A stretch of DNA of 64,000 nucleotides from Staphylococcus sp. MI 10-1553 (GTDB lineage Bacteria; Bacillota; Bacilli; Staphylococcales; Staphylococcaceae). Under the pieces are notes generated by a model. The model ran no database searches and was not told where the DNA came from. It saw only the letters and a list, made by a program, of their open reading frames with translations. The stretch's first letter is position 1, and each line of letters opens with the position of its first letter. Location: positions 1,178,001-1,242,000 of the forward strand of contig NZ_CP048279.1 of NCBI RefSeq assembly GCF_010365305.1, read 5' to 3'. Below, one piece after another: positions 19,937-28,483 of this stretch. Both the position numbers and the translations under genes were made by a program.

Positions 19937-20869
19937 ATGAAAAAACAAATAGGATTATTAGTGATGGCATACGGGACACCTTACCAAAAGAGTGACATCG
20001 AACCGTATTATACCGACATTAGACACGGTAGAAAACCATCCGAAGAAGAGTTGAACGATCTCATTTTACGCTATGAGGCGATTGGGGGGCTGTCGCCGTT
20101 AGCAGGAACGACTGAACGTCAAGCAGAAGCAATTCAGAAGGCGTTAAATGAGACTTATGAAGATGTTGAATTCAAGTTGTATATCGGATTGAAACATATT
20201 CACCCATTTATTGAAGATGCTGTTACACAAATGAATGAGGATGGTATTAAAGAAGCAGTAACAGTCGTTTTAGCACCGCATTTTTCTAATTTCTCAATAG
20301 CATCATATAATCGTCGTGCTAAAGAAAAAGCCGATACGTTTGGCATTCAGTTGCATCATGTTCAACATTATTATCAACAGCAACAATTTATCGATTATTG
20401 GACGATGCGTGTTAATGAAACTTTAGAAAATATTCCACAAGAAGAACGTGCAAAAACAGTTCTCGTCATATCAGCACACAGCTTGCCTGAAAAAATGATT
20501 AAAGAAAGTAATGACCCGTATCCATTTGAACTTGAAGATACAGCGCGTTTAATTCAAGAACAGTCAGCGATTGAACATGTTGCGGTCGGTTGGCAATCAG
20601 AAGGCAACACAGGTACACCATGGTTAGGACCTGATGTTCAAGATTTAACACGTGACTTATTCGAACAAGAAGGGTATCAACATTTCATTTATACGCCAGT
20701 TGGTTTTGTTGCAGAACATTTAGAAGTGTTATACGACAATGATTATGAATGTAAAGTTGTTTGTGATGCGGTCGGCGCAACATATCATCGCCCACCTATG
20801 CCTGACACGCACCCATTGTTTATCGGTGCAATTGTGAGTGAAATTACAAAAATTTTCCCGAAAGCGTGA
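19937..20869 (+). CDS. hemH: Ferrochelatase (coproporphyrin ferrochelatase)
   Basis: This 310-residue enzyme inserts ferrous iron into a porphyrin. In Gram-positive bacteria the substrate is coproporphyrin III (the CpfC role), followed by decarboxylation by HemQ/ChdC encoded elsewhere. Visible features are VMAYGTP near residue 10, RYEAIGGLSPLAGTTE, the active-site ISAHSLPEKMI with His near 182, and GPDVQDL with PVGFVAEHLEVLYDND near 265. It lies 37 bases behind hemE and overlaps the hemY frame. Confidence 0.95.
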   Translation: MKKQIGLLVMAYGTPYQKSDIEPYYTDIRHGRKPSEEELNDLILRYEAIGGLSPLAGTTERQAEAIQKALNETYEDVEFKLYIGLKHIHPFIEDAVTQMNEDGIKEAVTVVLAPHFSNFSIASYNRRAKEKADTFGIQLHHVQHYYQQQQFIDYWTMRVNETLENIPQEERAKTVLVISAHSLPEKMIKESNDPYPFELEDTARLIQEQSAIEHVAVGWQSEGNTGTPWLGPDVQDLTRDLFEQEGYQHFIYTPVGFVAEHLEVLYDNDYECKVVCDAVGATYHRPPMPDTHPLFIGAIVSEITKIFPKA

Positions 20870-20874
20870 GAAAC

Positions 20875-22278
20875 ATGACAAATGTAGCAATCATTGGTGC
20901 GGGTATTACAGGTTTATCGAGTGCGTACTTTATTAAACAAACGTATCCGCATGTGAATGTAACGATTTATGAAGCAACAGATCGACCTGGTGGCAAAATT
21001 AAAACGGTGCAACGCGATGGCTATACGATAGAACTTGGGCCCGAATCTTATTTAGGTCGCAAAACGATAATGACTGAAGTGGCCAAAGCAGTAGGGATGA
21101 CAGATGATGATATAGTGACTAATAAAACAGGCCAGTCTTATATTTTTGCCAATGATACATTATATCCGATTCCAGGTGGTGCCATTTTAGGTGTACCGAC
21201 TGATATCAAACCATTCATGTCAACAAAACTCATCTCAATGAAAGGGAAGTTTCGCGCATTAAAAGACTTAACGATTAAACCGATTGAGATGGAAAATGAA
21301 GACATGTCGGTAGGTGAATTTTTTAGAACACGTCTCGGTGACGAAGTACTCGAAAATTTAATTGAACCGTTACTGAGTGGTATTTATGGTACAGACATTG
21401 ATGCGTTAAGTTTAATGAGCACGTTTCCGAACTTTAAAGCATTAGAAGAAGAACACGGCAGTATCATTAAAGGGATGCAGCACGTCAAAAAGGAACGTCA
21501 ACAACAGGCACAACATAATCAACAGGGCCCACAAGGCCAGTTTAAGCAATTTAGAAATGGTTTGAATGACTTTGTGAACAAACTTGAAAAATGGCTTAAA
21601 GCGCATGATGTGACATTTCATTTTGAAACACCCGTGCATGATTTAATTGGGACACAAAAGGGGTATTATGTTGAGTTAAATGACGAAACGCGTACATTTT
21701 ATGATGGCGTCATTGTAGCAACCCCACATCAAGTGTTTAGAGAGTGGTTTAGTACTGATCCGATGTTTGATTATTTTTCTGAATTAGAAGCATCGTCTGT
21801 CGCCACAATAGTCTTTGCGTTTGATGAAGCCAATATTGAAAATACGTATGATGGCACAGGATTTGTGATTGCGAGAACGAGTGCGACGGATATTACTGCA
21901 TGTACATGGACTACCAAAAAATGGCCACATACGACACCAGAGGGCAAAGTACTCATTCGCGCATATGTAGGCAAACAAGGTGACAACATCGTCAATGAAA
22001 AAACTGATGAAGAACTGGTAGCAATCGCCAAAAATGACTTACAACAAATGATGACATTTCATGGGGATCCTGACTTTACAATTGTGAATAAAATGTCATT
22101 TGCGAGTCCTCAATATCATGTCGGTCATATTGCTCGAATTAAAGCAATACAACAACATATTTGTGACAATTATCAGCATTTGCAAATAACAGGTGCACCG
22201 TTTGAAGCGGTTGGATTGCCAGACTGTATTCGACAAGCAGAAACTGCAGTCAAACAATTGTTGTCACGAATTGGATAA
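20875..22278 (+). CDS. hemY: Coproporphyrinogen III oxidase (HemY/CgoX)
   Basis: This 467-residue FAD enzyme oxidises coproporphyrinogen III to coproporphyrin III with oxygen. The N-terminal dinucleotide-binding motif is VAIIGAGITGLSSAYF, followed by EATDRPGGKIKT and ELGPESYLGRK. The C-terminal FAD motif ends with FEAVGLPDCIRQAE. I place the start at ATG 20875; a GTG at 20866, overlapping the hemH stop, would add three residues. It is last in the operon and has a terminator directly downstream. Confidence 0.94.
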   Translation: MTNVAIIGAGITGLSSAYFIKQTYPHVNVTIYEATDRPGGKIKTVQRDGYTIELGPESYLGRKTIMTEVAKAVGMTDDDIVTNKTGQSYIFANDTLYPIPGGAILGVPTDIKPFMSTKLISMKGKFRALKDLTIKPIEMENEDMSVGEFFRTRLGDEVLENLIEPLLSGIYGTDIDALSLMSTFPNFKALEEEHGSIIKGMQHVKKERQQQAQHNQQGPQGQFKQFRNGLNDFVNKLEKWLKAHDVTFHFETPVHDLIGTQKGYYVELNDETRTFYDGVIVATPHQVFREWFSTDPMFDYFSELEASSVATIVFAFDEANIENTYDGTGFVIARTSATDITACTWTTKKWPHTTPEGKVLIRAYVGKQGDNIVNEKTDEELVAIAKNDLQQMMTFHGDPDFTIVNKMSFASPQYHVGHIARIKAIQQHICDNYQHLQITGAPFEAVGLPDCIRQAETAVKQLLSRIG

Positions 22279-22286
22279 ATGATAAG

Positions 22287-22316
22287 AAAAAGCTGCGAGA
22301 TGTTGCAGCTTTTTTC
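22287..22316 (+). terminator. Terminator of the hemEHY operon
   Basis: AAAAAGCTGC (22287-22296) pairs with GCAGCTTTTT (22305-22314), followed by T. Confidence 0.9.
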
Positions 22317-22540
22317 ATTTATTACATTTTAACGCTGATTGTGACTGATCATATTTTTAATACGTATAAAAGCATTTGTGGTCTTTGTGTATGACTTAAC
22401 TCAAATGTGAACTTAATTTTTAAAGTTTTGTGATAGCACTCTATTATTTGACGATTTTAAAAATTTATGTTTTAAAATGGATATCTCTATTTATGATATG
22501 ATAATGATGTTGAATCTATAGAAAGAAGGCGTATTGTATC

Positions 22541-23095
22541 ATGACAAAGCTATATATTGTGCATGGTTACCAAGCCGATGCATCGAAGCATTGGTTTCCT
22601 TGGTTAAAGGAAACACTTGAAATTGAAGGCCATGATGTGGAAGTACTCAACTTACCTAATTCACATGAACCTAATGTTGAAGAATGGCTTACATATATGC
22701 AACAAGCAATTCCAGAAGTTGATGCTGATACCATTTTCGTTGCACATAGTTTAGGTGTCATTACAACTTTGAAATTTTTAAACGATCTGGACGTATCGAA
22801 AGTAGGGGGCTTAGCGATTGTTTCTGGCTTCAAAGATAAGTTAGAAGGGATAGAAACTTTAGATGACTTTATCGAACAAGACATCGATTTTGAAAAGCTT
22901 AAGCATAAGATTATTAAACGTTTTGGGATTGCTTCTAAAACAGACGATATCGTGCCGTATACATTAACAGCTGAATTGTGTGAGGCACTTGATGCTAAAT
23001 TTTATTTACAAGAAGAGGGTGGTCATTTTATTGAACAAGATGGCTATGATACATTTCTGTTCTTGAGAAATAAAATATTAAAGAATTTCGATTAA
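22541..23095 (+). CDS. RBBP9/YdeN-type serine alpha/beta hydrolase
   Basis: This is a 184-residue small hydrolase. The N-terminal YIVHGYQADASKHWFPWL is characteristic of the RBBP9/YdeN family. The nucleophile elbow FVAHSLGVI places the catalytic Ser near residue 72. An Asp near residue 135 (SKTDDIVPY) and the His in GGHFIEQDGY near 163 complete the triad. The substrate is unknown. The ATG follows GAAAGAAGG. It is monocistronic and ends before a terminator that has been used as an intron insertion site. Confidence 0.9.
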   Translation: MTKLYIVHGYQADASKHWFPWLKETLEIEGHDVEVLNLPNSHEPNVEEWLTYMQQAIPEVDADTIFVAHSLGVITTLKFLNDLDVSKVGGLAIVSGFKDKLEGIETLDDFIEQDIDFEKLKHKIIKRFGIASKTDDIVPYTLTAELCEALDAKFYLQEEGGHFIEQDGYDTFLFLRNKILKNFD

Positions 23096-23222
23096 AATAT
23101 GGCAAATTCGTAAATGTATACCAATTCGCTTGCTTTTTTAGGTGAGCCTAAATATAATGTAGGTGTAGGATACAATTCTACATAATATTTGTATTCTCCT
23201 AATCATGTTTAAGATTCCATTT

Positions 23223-23261
23223 ACTCTCAAGGTCCTCCTTTCGCCTTGAGAGTCTTTTTTT
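23223..23261 (+). terminator. Terminator of the hydrolase gene, insertion point of intron copy 2
   Basis: ACTCTCAAGG (23223-23232) pairs with CCTTGAGAGT (23244-23253), followed by CTTTTTTT. The intron begins directly after TA at 23263, the same position relative to the T tract as copy 1. Confidence 0.88.
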
Positions 23262-23262
23262 A

Positions 23263-25130
23263 GTGCGCCCGGCATGGGTAACACCTTGACGGTGAAAGTC
23301 CGTTACAGGCTTGGTAGTAGGAACTGTTAGCGAAAGACAAGGGTGTCCATTGTGAAGTGGAATCTGAAGGAAGTCGGACGCAAACACTCGCACTGACGAA
23401 CAGAAACATCATACTAAGGCTATGTGGAATGGATGAATCTGCTAAACAAGATGAAGTCCTATACTACCCGAGTTCTATATAGTAAATGATGCGGTGACAT
23501 GAGTGGAAAGAGGTTATACCTTACCCGGGGAGGTCTCATCAGCGGTATTTCTACCGTAGTAACAACGAATGATGAGAAGTCAGCAGAAGTCATAGTAGGG
23601 AAAATGTACCGAAGGACTGAACAATATTCAATACAAAGTAAAGATTGGAGGTTATAGATTTACGACGTACAGAATACGGTCTTAACCGGCAACTTATGGA
23701 AGGATAAGTAGTGGAACGAAAAAGAATACATAAGTGTGTACAGTAAATCTTAGGTGAAATGAAAGAAATGTATCGTAAGTCTTCATCTCTGATGGAGCTT
23801 GTTGTAAGACCTGACAACATAGAAAAAGCTATCAAGAAGGTAAAGAAAAACAAAGGTGCTCCTGGAATTGACGGCATGAAAGTCAGTGAACTCCATGCCC
23901 ACTTTGCGCAATACTTTTCGCAGATAAAAAAGAAACTGCTTGATGGTACTTATCAACCTCAAGCAGTTCGAAAAGTTCAAATTCCCAAACCAAACGGGAA
24001 AATGCGTGTGCTTGGTATTCCTGTCGCTAGAGACAGAGTGATACAACAAGCGATTAGACAAGTGATTGAACCAGGCATCGACCGAACATTTTCAAATCAT
24101 AGCCATGGTTTCAGACCGCATCGTAGCACAGGAACAGCACTTAAGCAATGTGTTGCCTATTACGAAGAAGGCTATAAAATAGCTGTGGATTGTGATTTGA
24201 AACAGTGCTTTGACATGTTGAATCATGATAAGCTCATGTATTTGTTCGAACGCCACGTTCAAGATAAGTCAATTTCTAAATTTATCCGTAGAAGTTTACA
24301 AGTGGGTGCTATTGACCTATCTGGCGAAGTCGCAGAAAGAAAGATAGGTGCACCACAAGGGGGCGTTATCTCTCCCTTACTATGTAATATCTATCTACAT
24401 GAACTGGATAAAGAACTCGAAAAGCGTGGACACCGTTTTGTACGATATGCCGATGATTTTGTTATCTTTGTACGCACAAAACGTGCAGGTGAACGCGTAA
24501 TGACGAGTGTAACGAAATTTATTGAAAAGCAACTGAAGTTGGTTGTCAATGAAGAGAAAAGTAGAGTCGGAGCAGTTACACGTTTAAAGTTTTTGAGTTG
24601 TCTAATAACCAAGGTCAATGGGGTTTATCGTTTCAGACCGACTACGGAAGCAAAAAGAAATTTAATACGCGCCTTAAGGAAAATAACGAAACGAAATAGA
24701 CCTGGTACCTTTAAAGAGATTATCACTGAAATCAACCAAGTAACACGAGGTTGGATAAATTACTTTGGCAGAGGTTTTATCAAAGGATTTATTGAAACCA
24801 CGCAATCTTGGCTAAACCGCCGACTTAGACAACTCATTCTTAAACGGTGGAAAAGAGTAAGAACTCAATATAAGATGTTACGCCAATATGGTCTTGACCA
24901 TAGAAGTGCAATGAAAATCGCACAGTCTCGCAAAAAGTACTGGCGATTATCGAATACGCATGAGGTTCATCGTGCACTTACAACAAAACAACTCTACAAG
25001 TGGGGACTGATACCATTAGCCCAGCTTGCAGAGTTGGCTTACGCAAGATATTGAACCCCCGAGTACGGAACTGTATGCTCGGTGGTGTGAGAGGACGAAT
25101 AGTCAGTTAATGACTATTCTCCTACTCGAT
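23263..25130 (+). mobile_element. Group IIC intron, copy 2 (altered domain V triad)
   Basis: This 1868-bp element matches copy 1 along its whole length with only about a dozen substitutions. In domain V the lower helix reads ACCCCCGAG instead of ACCGCCGAG, so the base at 25058 is C where copy 1 (3191) has G. This turns the class IIC catalytic triad CGC into CCC and replaces a G.U wobble with a C-U mismatch. The upper helix also gains a G.U pair. The maturase is intact, so the copy may be splicing-defective yet still able to supply protein in trans. Confidence 0.88.
23759..25054 (+). CDS. ltrA: Group II intron reverse transcriptase/maturase, copy 2
   Basis: This 431-residue reverse transcriptase/maturase is nearly identical to the one at 1892-3187. 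It has the same RT blocks, FVRYADDFVIF active site and GWINYFGRG X-domain motif, and no endonuclease domain. Two residues differ: Val for Ala in KQCVAYYEEG and Arg for Cys in VYRFRPTT. Arg is the more likely ancestral residue at the second site, but that is inference. It acts on the surrounding intron RNA and could also serve copy 1. Confidence 0.92.
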   Translation: MKEMYRKSSSLMELVVRPDNIEKAIKKVKKNKGAPGIDGMKVSELHAHFAQYFSQIKKKLLDGTYQPQAVRKVQIPKPNGKMRVLGIPVARDRVIQQAIRQVIEPGIDRTFSNHSHGFRPHRSTGTALKQCVAYYEEGYKIAVDCDLKQCFDMLNHDKLMYLFERHVQDKSISKFIRRSLQVGAIDLSGEVAERKIGAPQGGVISPLLCNIYLHELDKELEKRGHRFVRYADDFVIFVRTKRAGERVMTSVTKFIEKQLKLVVNEEKSRVGAVTRLKFLSCLITKVNGVYRFRPTTEAKRNLIRALRKITKRNRPGTFKEIITEINQVTRGWINYFGRGFIKGFIETTQSWLNRRLRQLILKRWKRVRTQYKMLRQYGLDHRSAMKIAQSRKKYWRLSNTHEVHRALTTKQLYKWGLIPLAQLAELAYARY

Positions 25131-25248
25131 TGGTTGTTTGAGTGGTGATTTTAACTCGTATGACGGGTGGAAGGGAAGTTAATTCATCACTTTAGGTATG
25201 TTTTTGCTAAAAAGTATTTAAATTACACATATTTTTAATGGGAAGATG

Positions 25249-25277
25249 TTGACGTTTTTAATGGTTAAATATATACT
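25249..25277 (+). promoter_or_regulatory. Sigma-A promoter of the tRNA cluster
   Basis: TTGACG (25249-25254), 17 bp, then TATACT (25272-25277), placed 29 bases ahead of the first tRNA-Glu. Confidence 0.8.
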
Positions 25278-25306
25278 TAAAAAGTCCTTTACAATTCTAA
25301 TGATTT

Positions 25307-25378
25307 GGCTCCTTGGTCAAGCGGTTAAGACACCGCCCTTTCACGGCGGTAACACGGGTTCGAGTCCCGTAGGAGTCA
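25307..25378 (+). tRNA. tRNA-Glu (TTC), copy 1
   Basis: Cloverleaf with anticodon TTC in CCTTTCACGG. The acceptor arms are GGCTCCT and AGGAGTC, with discriminator A. It differs from copy 2 only by a compensatory C/T and G/A change in the acceptor stem. No CCA is encoded. Confidence 0.95.
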
Positions 25379-25427
25379 TCACAACTTTTTAATTTGAAAT
25401 TTTTATTTTAAAAAAATTAAAAAATTG

Positions 25428-25456
25428 TTGACATTAGATTGATAGTTTGTTATGAT
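25428..25456 (+). promoter_or_regulatory. Second sigma-A promoter inside the tRNA cluster
   Basis: A consensus TTGACA (25428-25433), 17 bp, then TATGAT (25451-25456), 31 bases before tRNA-fMet. It probably drives the fMet to Glu block. Confidence 0.85.
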
Positions 25457-25487
25457 GGTTAAGTAAGTGATTTACAAATACTATTAT

Positions 25488-25561
<74 letters not shown>

Positions 25562-25572
25562 TTTTTATAAGT

Positions 25573-25649
25573 GGTCCCGTAGTGGAGCGGTTTAACACGC
25601 CTGCCTGTCACGCAGGAGATCGCGGGTTCGATTCCCGTCGGGACCGCCA
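25573..25649 (+). tRNA. tRNA-Asp (GTC)
   Basis: Anticodon GTC in CCTGTCACG. The acceptor arms are GGTCCCG and CGGGACC, with discriminator G and encoded CCA. Confidence 0.95.
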
Positions 25650-25659
25650 TTATTAAAAT

Positions 25660-25732
25660 GGTTCAGTAGCTCAGTCGGTAGAGCAAAGGACTGAAAATCC
25701 TTGTGTCGGCGGTTCGATTCCGTCCTGAACCA
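25660..25732 (+). tRNA. tRNA-Phe (GAA)
   Basis: Anticodon GAA in ACTGAAAAT. The acceptor arms are GGTTCAG and CTGAACC, with discriminator A. Confidence 0.95.
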
Positions 25733-25745
25733 CTTCTTAAATCAC

Positions 25746-25819
25746 GGCGGTTGTGGCGAAGTGGTTAACGCATCGGATTGTGGTTCCGACATTCGTGGGT
25801 TCGATTCCCATCAACCGCC
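25746..25819 (+). tRNA. tRNA-His (GTG)
   Basis: Anticodon GTG in ATTGTGGTT. The extra G at position -1 pairs with C73, as expected for tRNA-His. The arms are GGCGGTT and AACCGCC. Confidence 0.95.
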
Positions 25820-25838
25820 TATATCGTTTAATTTTTAT

Positions 25839-25909
25839 GCGGGTGTAGTTTAATGGCAAAACCTCAGCCTTCCAAGCTGATGTTGTGGGTTCGATTCCCA
25901 TCACCCGCT
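25839..25909 (+). tRNA. tRNA-Gly (TCC)
   Basis: Anticodon TCC in CTTCCAAG. The acceptor arms are GCGGGTG and CACCCGC, with discriminator T. Confidence 0.95.
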
Positions 25910-25919
25910 TCATTGTTAT

Positions 25920-25994
25920 TCCACAGTAGCTCAGTGGTAGAGCTATCGGCTGTTAACCGATCGGTCGTAGGTTCGAGTCCTACCTGTGGAGCCA
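25920..25994 (+). tRNA. tRNA-Asn (GTT)
   Basis: Anticodon GTT in CTGTTAAC. The acceptor arms are TCCACAG and CTGTGGA, with discriminator G and encoded CCA. Confidence 0.95.
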
Positions 25995-25995
25995 C

Positions 25996-26067
25996 GGCCC
26001 CTTGGTCAAGCGGTTAAGACACCGCCCTTTCACGGCGGTAACACGGGTTCGAGTCCCGTAGGGGTCA
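25996..26067 (+). tRNA. tRNA-Glu (TTC), copy 2
   Basis: Anticodon TTC. The acceptor arms are GGCCCCT and AGGGGTC. It is otherwise identical to the copy at 25307 and starts one base after the tRNA-Asn CCA end. Confidence 0.95.
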
Positions 26068-26070
26068 TAC

Positions 26071-26103
26071 AATCAGAAGTGAAATATCGCTTCTGATTTT
26101 TTA
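26071..26103 (+). terminator. Terminator between tRNA-Glu 2 and tRNA-Ser
   Basis: AATCAGAAG (26071-26079) pairs with CTTCTGATT (26090-26098), followed by TTTTTA. It lies only 14 bases ahead of tRNA-Ser, so tRNA-Ser is made either by read-through or from a promoter hidden in this hairpin. Confidence 0.8.
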
Positions 26104-26116
26104 TATTTTATAAGGT

Positions 26117-26205
26117 GGAGAGTTGTCCGAGTTGGCCGAAGGAGCACGCCTGGAACGCGTGTAGGCGCCAAAAGCGTCTCGAGGGTTCGAATCCCTCACT
26201 CTCCG
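26117..26205 (+). tRNA. tRNA-Ser (GGA), prophage attachment gene
   Basis: This is a class II tRNA with a long variable arm (GTAGGCGCCAAAAGCGTCTC), anticodon GGA in CTGGAACG, arms GGAGAGT and ACTCTCC, and discriminator G. It is complete at its 3' end. The phage integrase gene begins 62 bases downstream. Confidence 0.95.
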
Positions 26206-26267
26206 TAAACTATAGCTTGAAACCATTGGTTTAATGAGATTTATGAAAAGCAAGTGTCAAATATGTG
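26180..26267 (+). other. Probable prophage attachment site (attL region)
   Basis: The T-arm and acceptor end of tRNA-Ser (about 26180-26205) followed by 62 non-coding bases lie directly next to the integrase stop. Tyrosine integrases commonly use tRNA 3' ends. The matching attR lies outside the window, so the core sequence cannot be defined here. Confidence 0.6.
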
Positions 26268-27314
26268 TCAAGAAAATAATTCTCTGACACGTTGACCTTG
26301 CTCTTTTTTATGTTCGTCGAGCAGATGGGAATAAATATCAAGAGTAATAGATATTTTATAATGTCCTAATCTTTTACTTATATACTCGATTGGTATTCCT
26401 TTCGAAAGTAAATACGATGTGTGAGTGTGTCTTAATGCATAAGGTGTTATTGAATCGTCTTTTAAACCTACTTCTTTTTTTGCATGATTAAATGCTTTAG
26501 ATACAGCACTATGACTTAATTTGAACAGTTTACCATCAACACGCTTAGGTAACTTAGCCAACTTAGATTTAATAAGTTTTATGTCTTTTTGAGCAACTTC
26601 TACAAAGCGATCAGCATTGGCTGATTTAGTACCTCGTAAATGTATAATGCCTTCTTTCTCATTTAAATCTATATCTATCATATTTATTGCATCGCTATAT
26701 CTAGCTCCAGTAATTGCTAAAATAAAAAGAAAAATATAACTTTCTTCATTTCGTTTTTTAAAATATTCAATCAAATTTTCGTATTGTTTTATTGTCATAA
26801 ATTTTGTAGCTTCTTCTTTTGATTTTTTCGTTCCTTTGACTTCCACATTATAGGTAGGGTCCTTTTTTAAATAACCATCATATAATGCATCACGCAAACA
26901 ACGAGATAAACAGCCATGCACTTTTCGTACAGTTTCATCAGTATGACCCTCACCGTAATCATTTAAAAATTTCTGATACTCTGTTCGAATAATATTTTTT
27001 ATTAACATACCTGCACCGAAATATTTTTCAAACAAAATAATAGAACGTTCATACCAATAATATTGGCGCTTAGATAAATTTTTCTTATTTTTTATCACAA
27101 GCCAATCATTGTAATACTCCTTAAATGTTTTATCGTCAATTGCATTTCCATCTTCTAAATCGCGTATCAATTGTTGTGCTGCATTAACCGCCTCAGCTTT
27201 AGTTTTGAATCCTGATTTACGTTTCTTGCCTGATTTAAAAGAGGGGTGTTTGACGTCGTATTGCCAGGACGATGACGTTTTATTTTTACGTTTTGTTACT
27301 GTAAATGATGCCAT
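26268..27314 (-). CDS. int: Phage tyrosine integrase
   Basis: This 348-residue protein starts MASFTVTKRK at 27314, behind GAGGAGGAAC; a further in-frame ATG at 27371 lacks a site. An AP2-like arm-binding N-terminus (WQYDVKHPSFKSGKKRKSGF) precedes the SAM-like core-binding domain and the catalytic domain. Catalytic residues are Arg at about 205 (TGARYSDAI), the box TPYALRHTHTS with Arg 295 (Tyr takes the place usually held by His), His 318 in LGHYK and nucleophile Tyr 328 in DIYSHL. It catalyses integration at tRNA-Ser. No excisionase gene is obvious next to it. Confidence 0.95.
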   Translation of the reverse strand: MASFTVTKRKNKTSSSWQYDVKHPSFKSGKKRKSGFKTKAEAVNAAQQLIRDLEDGNAIDDKTFKEYYNDWLVIKNKKNLSKRQYYWYERSIILFEKYFGAGMLIKNIIRTEYQKFLNDYGEGHTDETVRKVHGCLSRCLRDALYDGYLKKDPTYNVEVKGTKKSKEEATKFMTIKQYENLIEYFKKRNEESYIFLFILAITGARYSDAINMIDIDLNEKEGIIHLRGTKSANADRFVEVAQKDIKLIKSKLAKLPKRVDGKLFKLSHSAVSKAFNHAKKEVGLKDDSITPYALRHTHTSYLLSKGIPIEYISKRLGHYKISITLDIYSHLLDEHKKEQGQRVRELFS

Positions 27315-27349
27315 TTTGTAGTTCCTCCTCAAAAAAAGTAAAAAATAAT

Positions 27350-27369
27350 AAGGGTACGGCAAGGTACCC
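27350..27369 (-). terminator. Terminator of the leftward CI-HIRAN unit
   Basis: GGGTAC and GTACCC form a 6-bp stem around GGCAAG. On the minus strand a TTATTATTTTTT tract follows. It separates the repressor transcript from int. Confidence 0.7.
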
Positions 27370-27449
27370 ATGTATATTATTCGAAACTTGAAACTATAAG
27401 ACTTTTCACTTTACCCTCATCGTCTAGTGATAAAGTGACGTAATAATCC

Positions 27450-28469
27450 TTATTTAAAGTAAGATATTTCCAATTTTAAACCATAATTTTTTTCTTTTGT
27501 TACTATCTTTTCTTCAATATAATCAAATTCTTTATATTTTCCACCATAAATATAGGCTGTACAATCAACTATGTTATCTAAATAATCGTTTAAGGATTCT
27601 GCATTCTCTTTAGGAATATATCCAACAGTGAATTTACCGTACTCGTTAGAAATCATAACCTTTATAGCATTAGAATCATAAATGTTATTTGGTTCTTTTT
27701 TTAAATAAACTCCCGGAACACTTTCGTAACTAGCTATTTCAAATAATTCACCGCCTAATTCCAGTTCCTCTATTAATTCGTTTCCTCTTAAATCTTCATA
27801 CAAGAAAATAAATTCTTCGTTCTTTTTCATAGAATTTATCATTTTTTTCAATTTATTACGTCTATTATCGTAATTTAAACCAACTACGATAAAGGATTCA
27901 CGAAGAATGTTGTCGGTCGTTTTCTCGTCATTTATTGAATCATGGTTTTCCACATTGTTTTGTGTTACAACAGGGGAATTGTCTTTTATTTGTTGAAATT
28001 CTGAATGGTTAGTATATAAGTTTGTCGCTAACGAATCTTTGTTTGATTTTAAGTTATTTAATTCTTCTTTTAATAATTCGATTTCTTTTTCTTTAGTACG
28101 TAATAAATCTTTTTGTGTTTCTAGAGTTGTTTTTTGTTCGTCCAGCGCTTGAGATAAAACTTCTATAGCTATCACAGATTCAACATTAGTAAATTTAAAA
28201 ATTAAATCCTTAGATGAATTGTCATAAGTTAAATAGATGTTATTAGATGTGAAAGTTTTTTTAGATGTCACAGAATTTATATCAGACCATGGAATTACAT
28301 ATATAAAATCCTTTTTCTCACACACGAAGGCTATCTCTTTAAGAGAAGATATAATCGAACCGCTATATTCAACTCCCTGGAAATTTGTTGTTCCCGTTGT
28401 TTCTATAATAGTTTTAAAATCAGCGAATTTATCCAAAAAATATTTCTTATCCCTTTGTTTAGCTTTCAT
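27450..28469 (-). CDS. HIRAN-domain protein of the lysogeny module
   Basis: This 339-residue protein has three parts. The first ~100 residues are a beta-rich region with SIISSLKEIAFVCEKKDFIYVIPW, reminiscent of PH-like folds. Residues ~105-145 form a coiled coil (LDEQKTTLETQKDLLRTKEKEIELL). Residues ~190-339 match a HIRAN domain, with VYLKKEPNNIYDSNAIKVMI followed by FTVGYIPKENAESL. HIRAN domains bind 3' DNA ends or damaged DNA in helicases. No ATPase is attached here. The gene lies 14 bases behind cI with AAGGAG upstream, so it is probably expressed in the lysogen. A defence, exclusion or DNA-sensing role is inference. Confidence 0.7.
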   Translation of the reverse strand: MKAKQRDKKYFLDKFADFKTIIETTGTTNFQGVEYSGSIISSLKEIAFVCEKKDFIYVIPWSDINSVTSKKTFTSNNIYLTYDNSSKDLIFKFTNVESVIAIEVLSQALDEQKTTLETQKDLLRTKEKEIELLKEELNNLKSNKDSLATNLYTNHSEFQQIKDNSPVVTQNNVENHDSINDEKTTDNILRESFIVVGLNYDNRRNKLKKMINSMKKNEEFIFLYEDLRGNELIEELELGGELFEIASYESVPGVYLKKEPNNIYDSNAIKVMISNEYGKFTVGYIPKENAESLNDYLDNIVDCTAYIYGGKYKEFDYIEEKIVTKEKNYGLKLEISYFK

Positions 28470-28483
28470 AAATGACCATCTCC

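Noticed and set aside
27377-27450. A short leftward frame reading KDYYVTLSLDDEGKVKSLIV directly behind the HIRAN gene
   Set aside because: It looks protein-like and could be the tail of a deleted gene, but there is no start codon with a ribosome binding site and only about 25 codons remain, too little to call.
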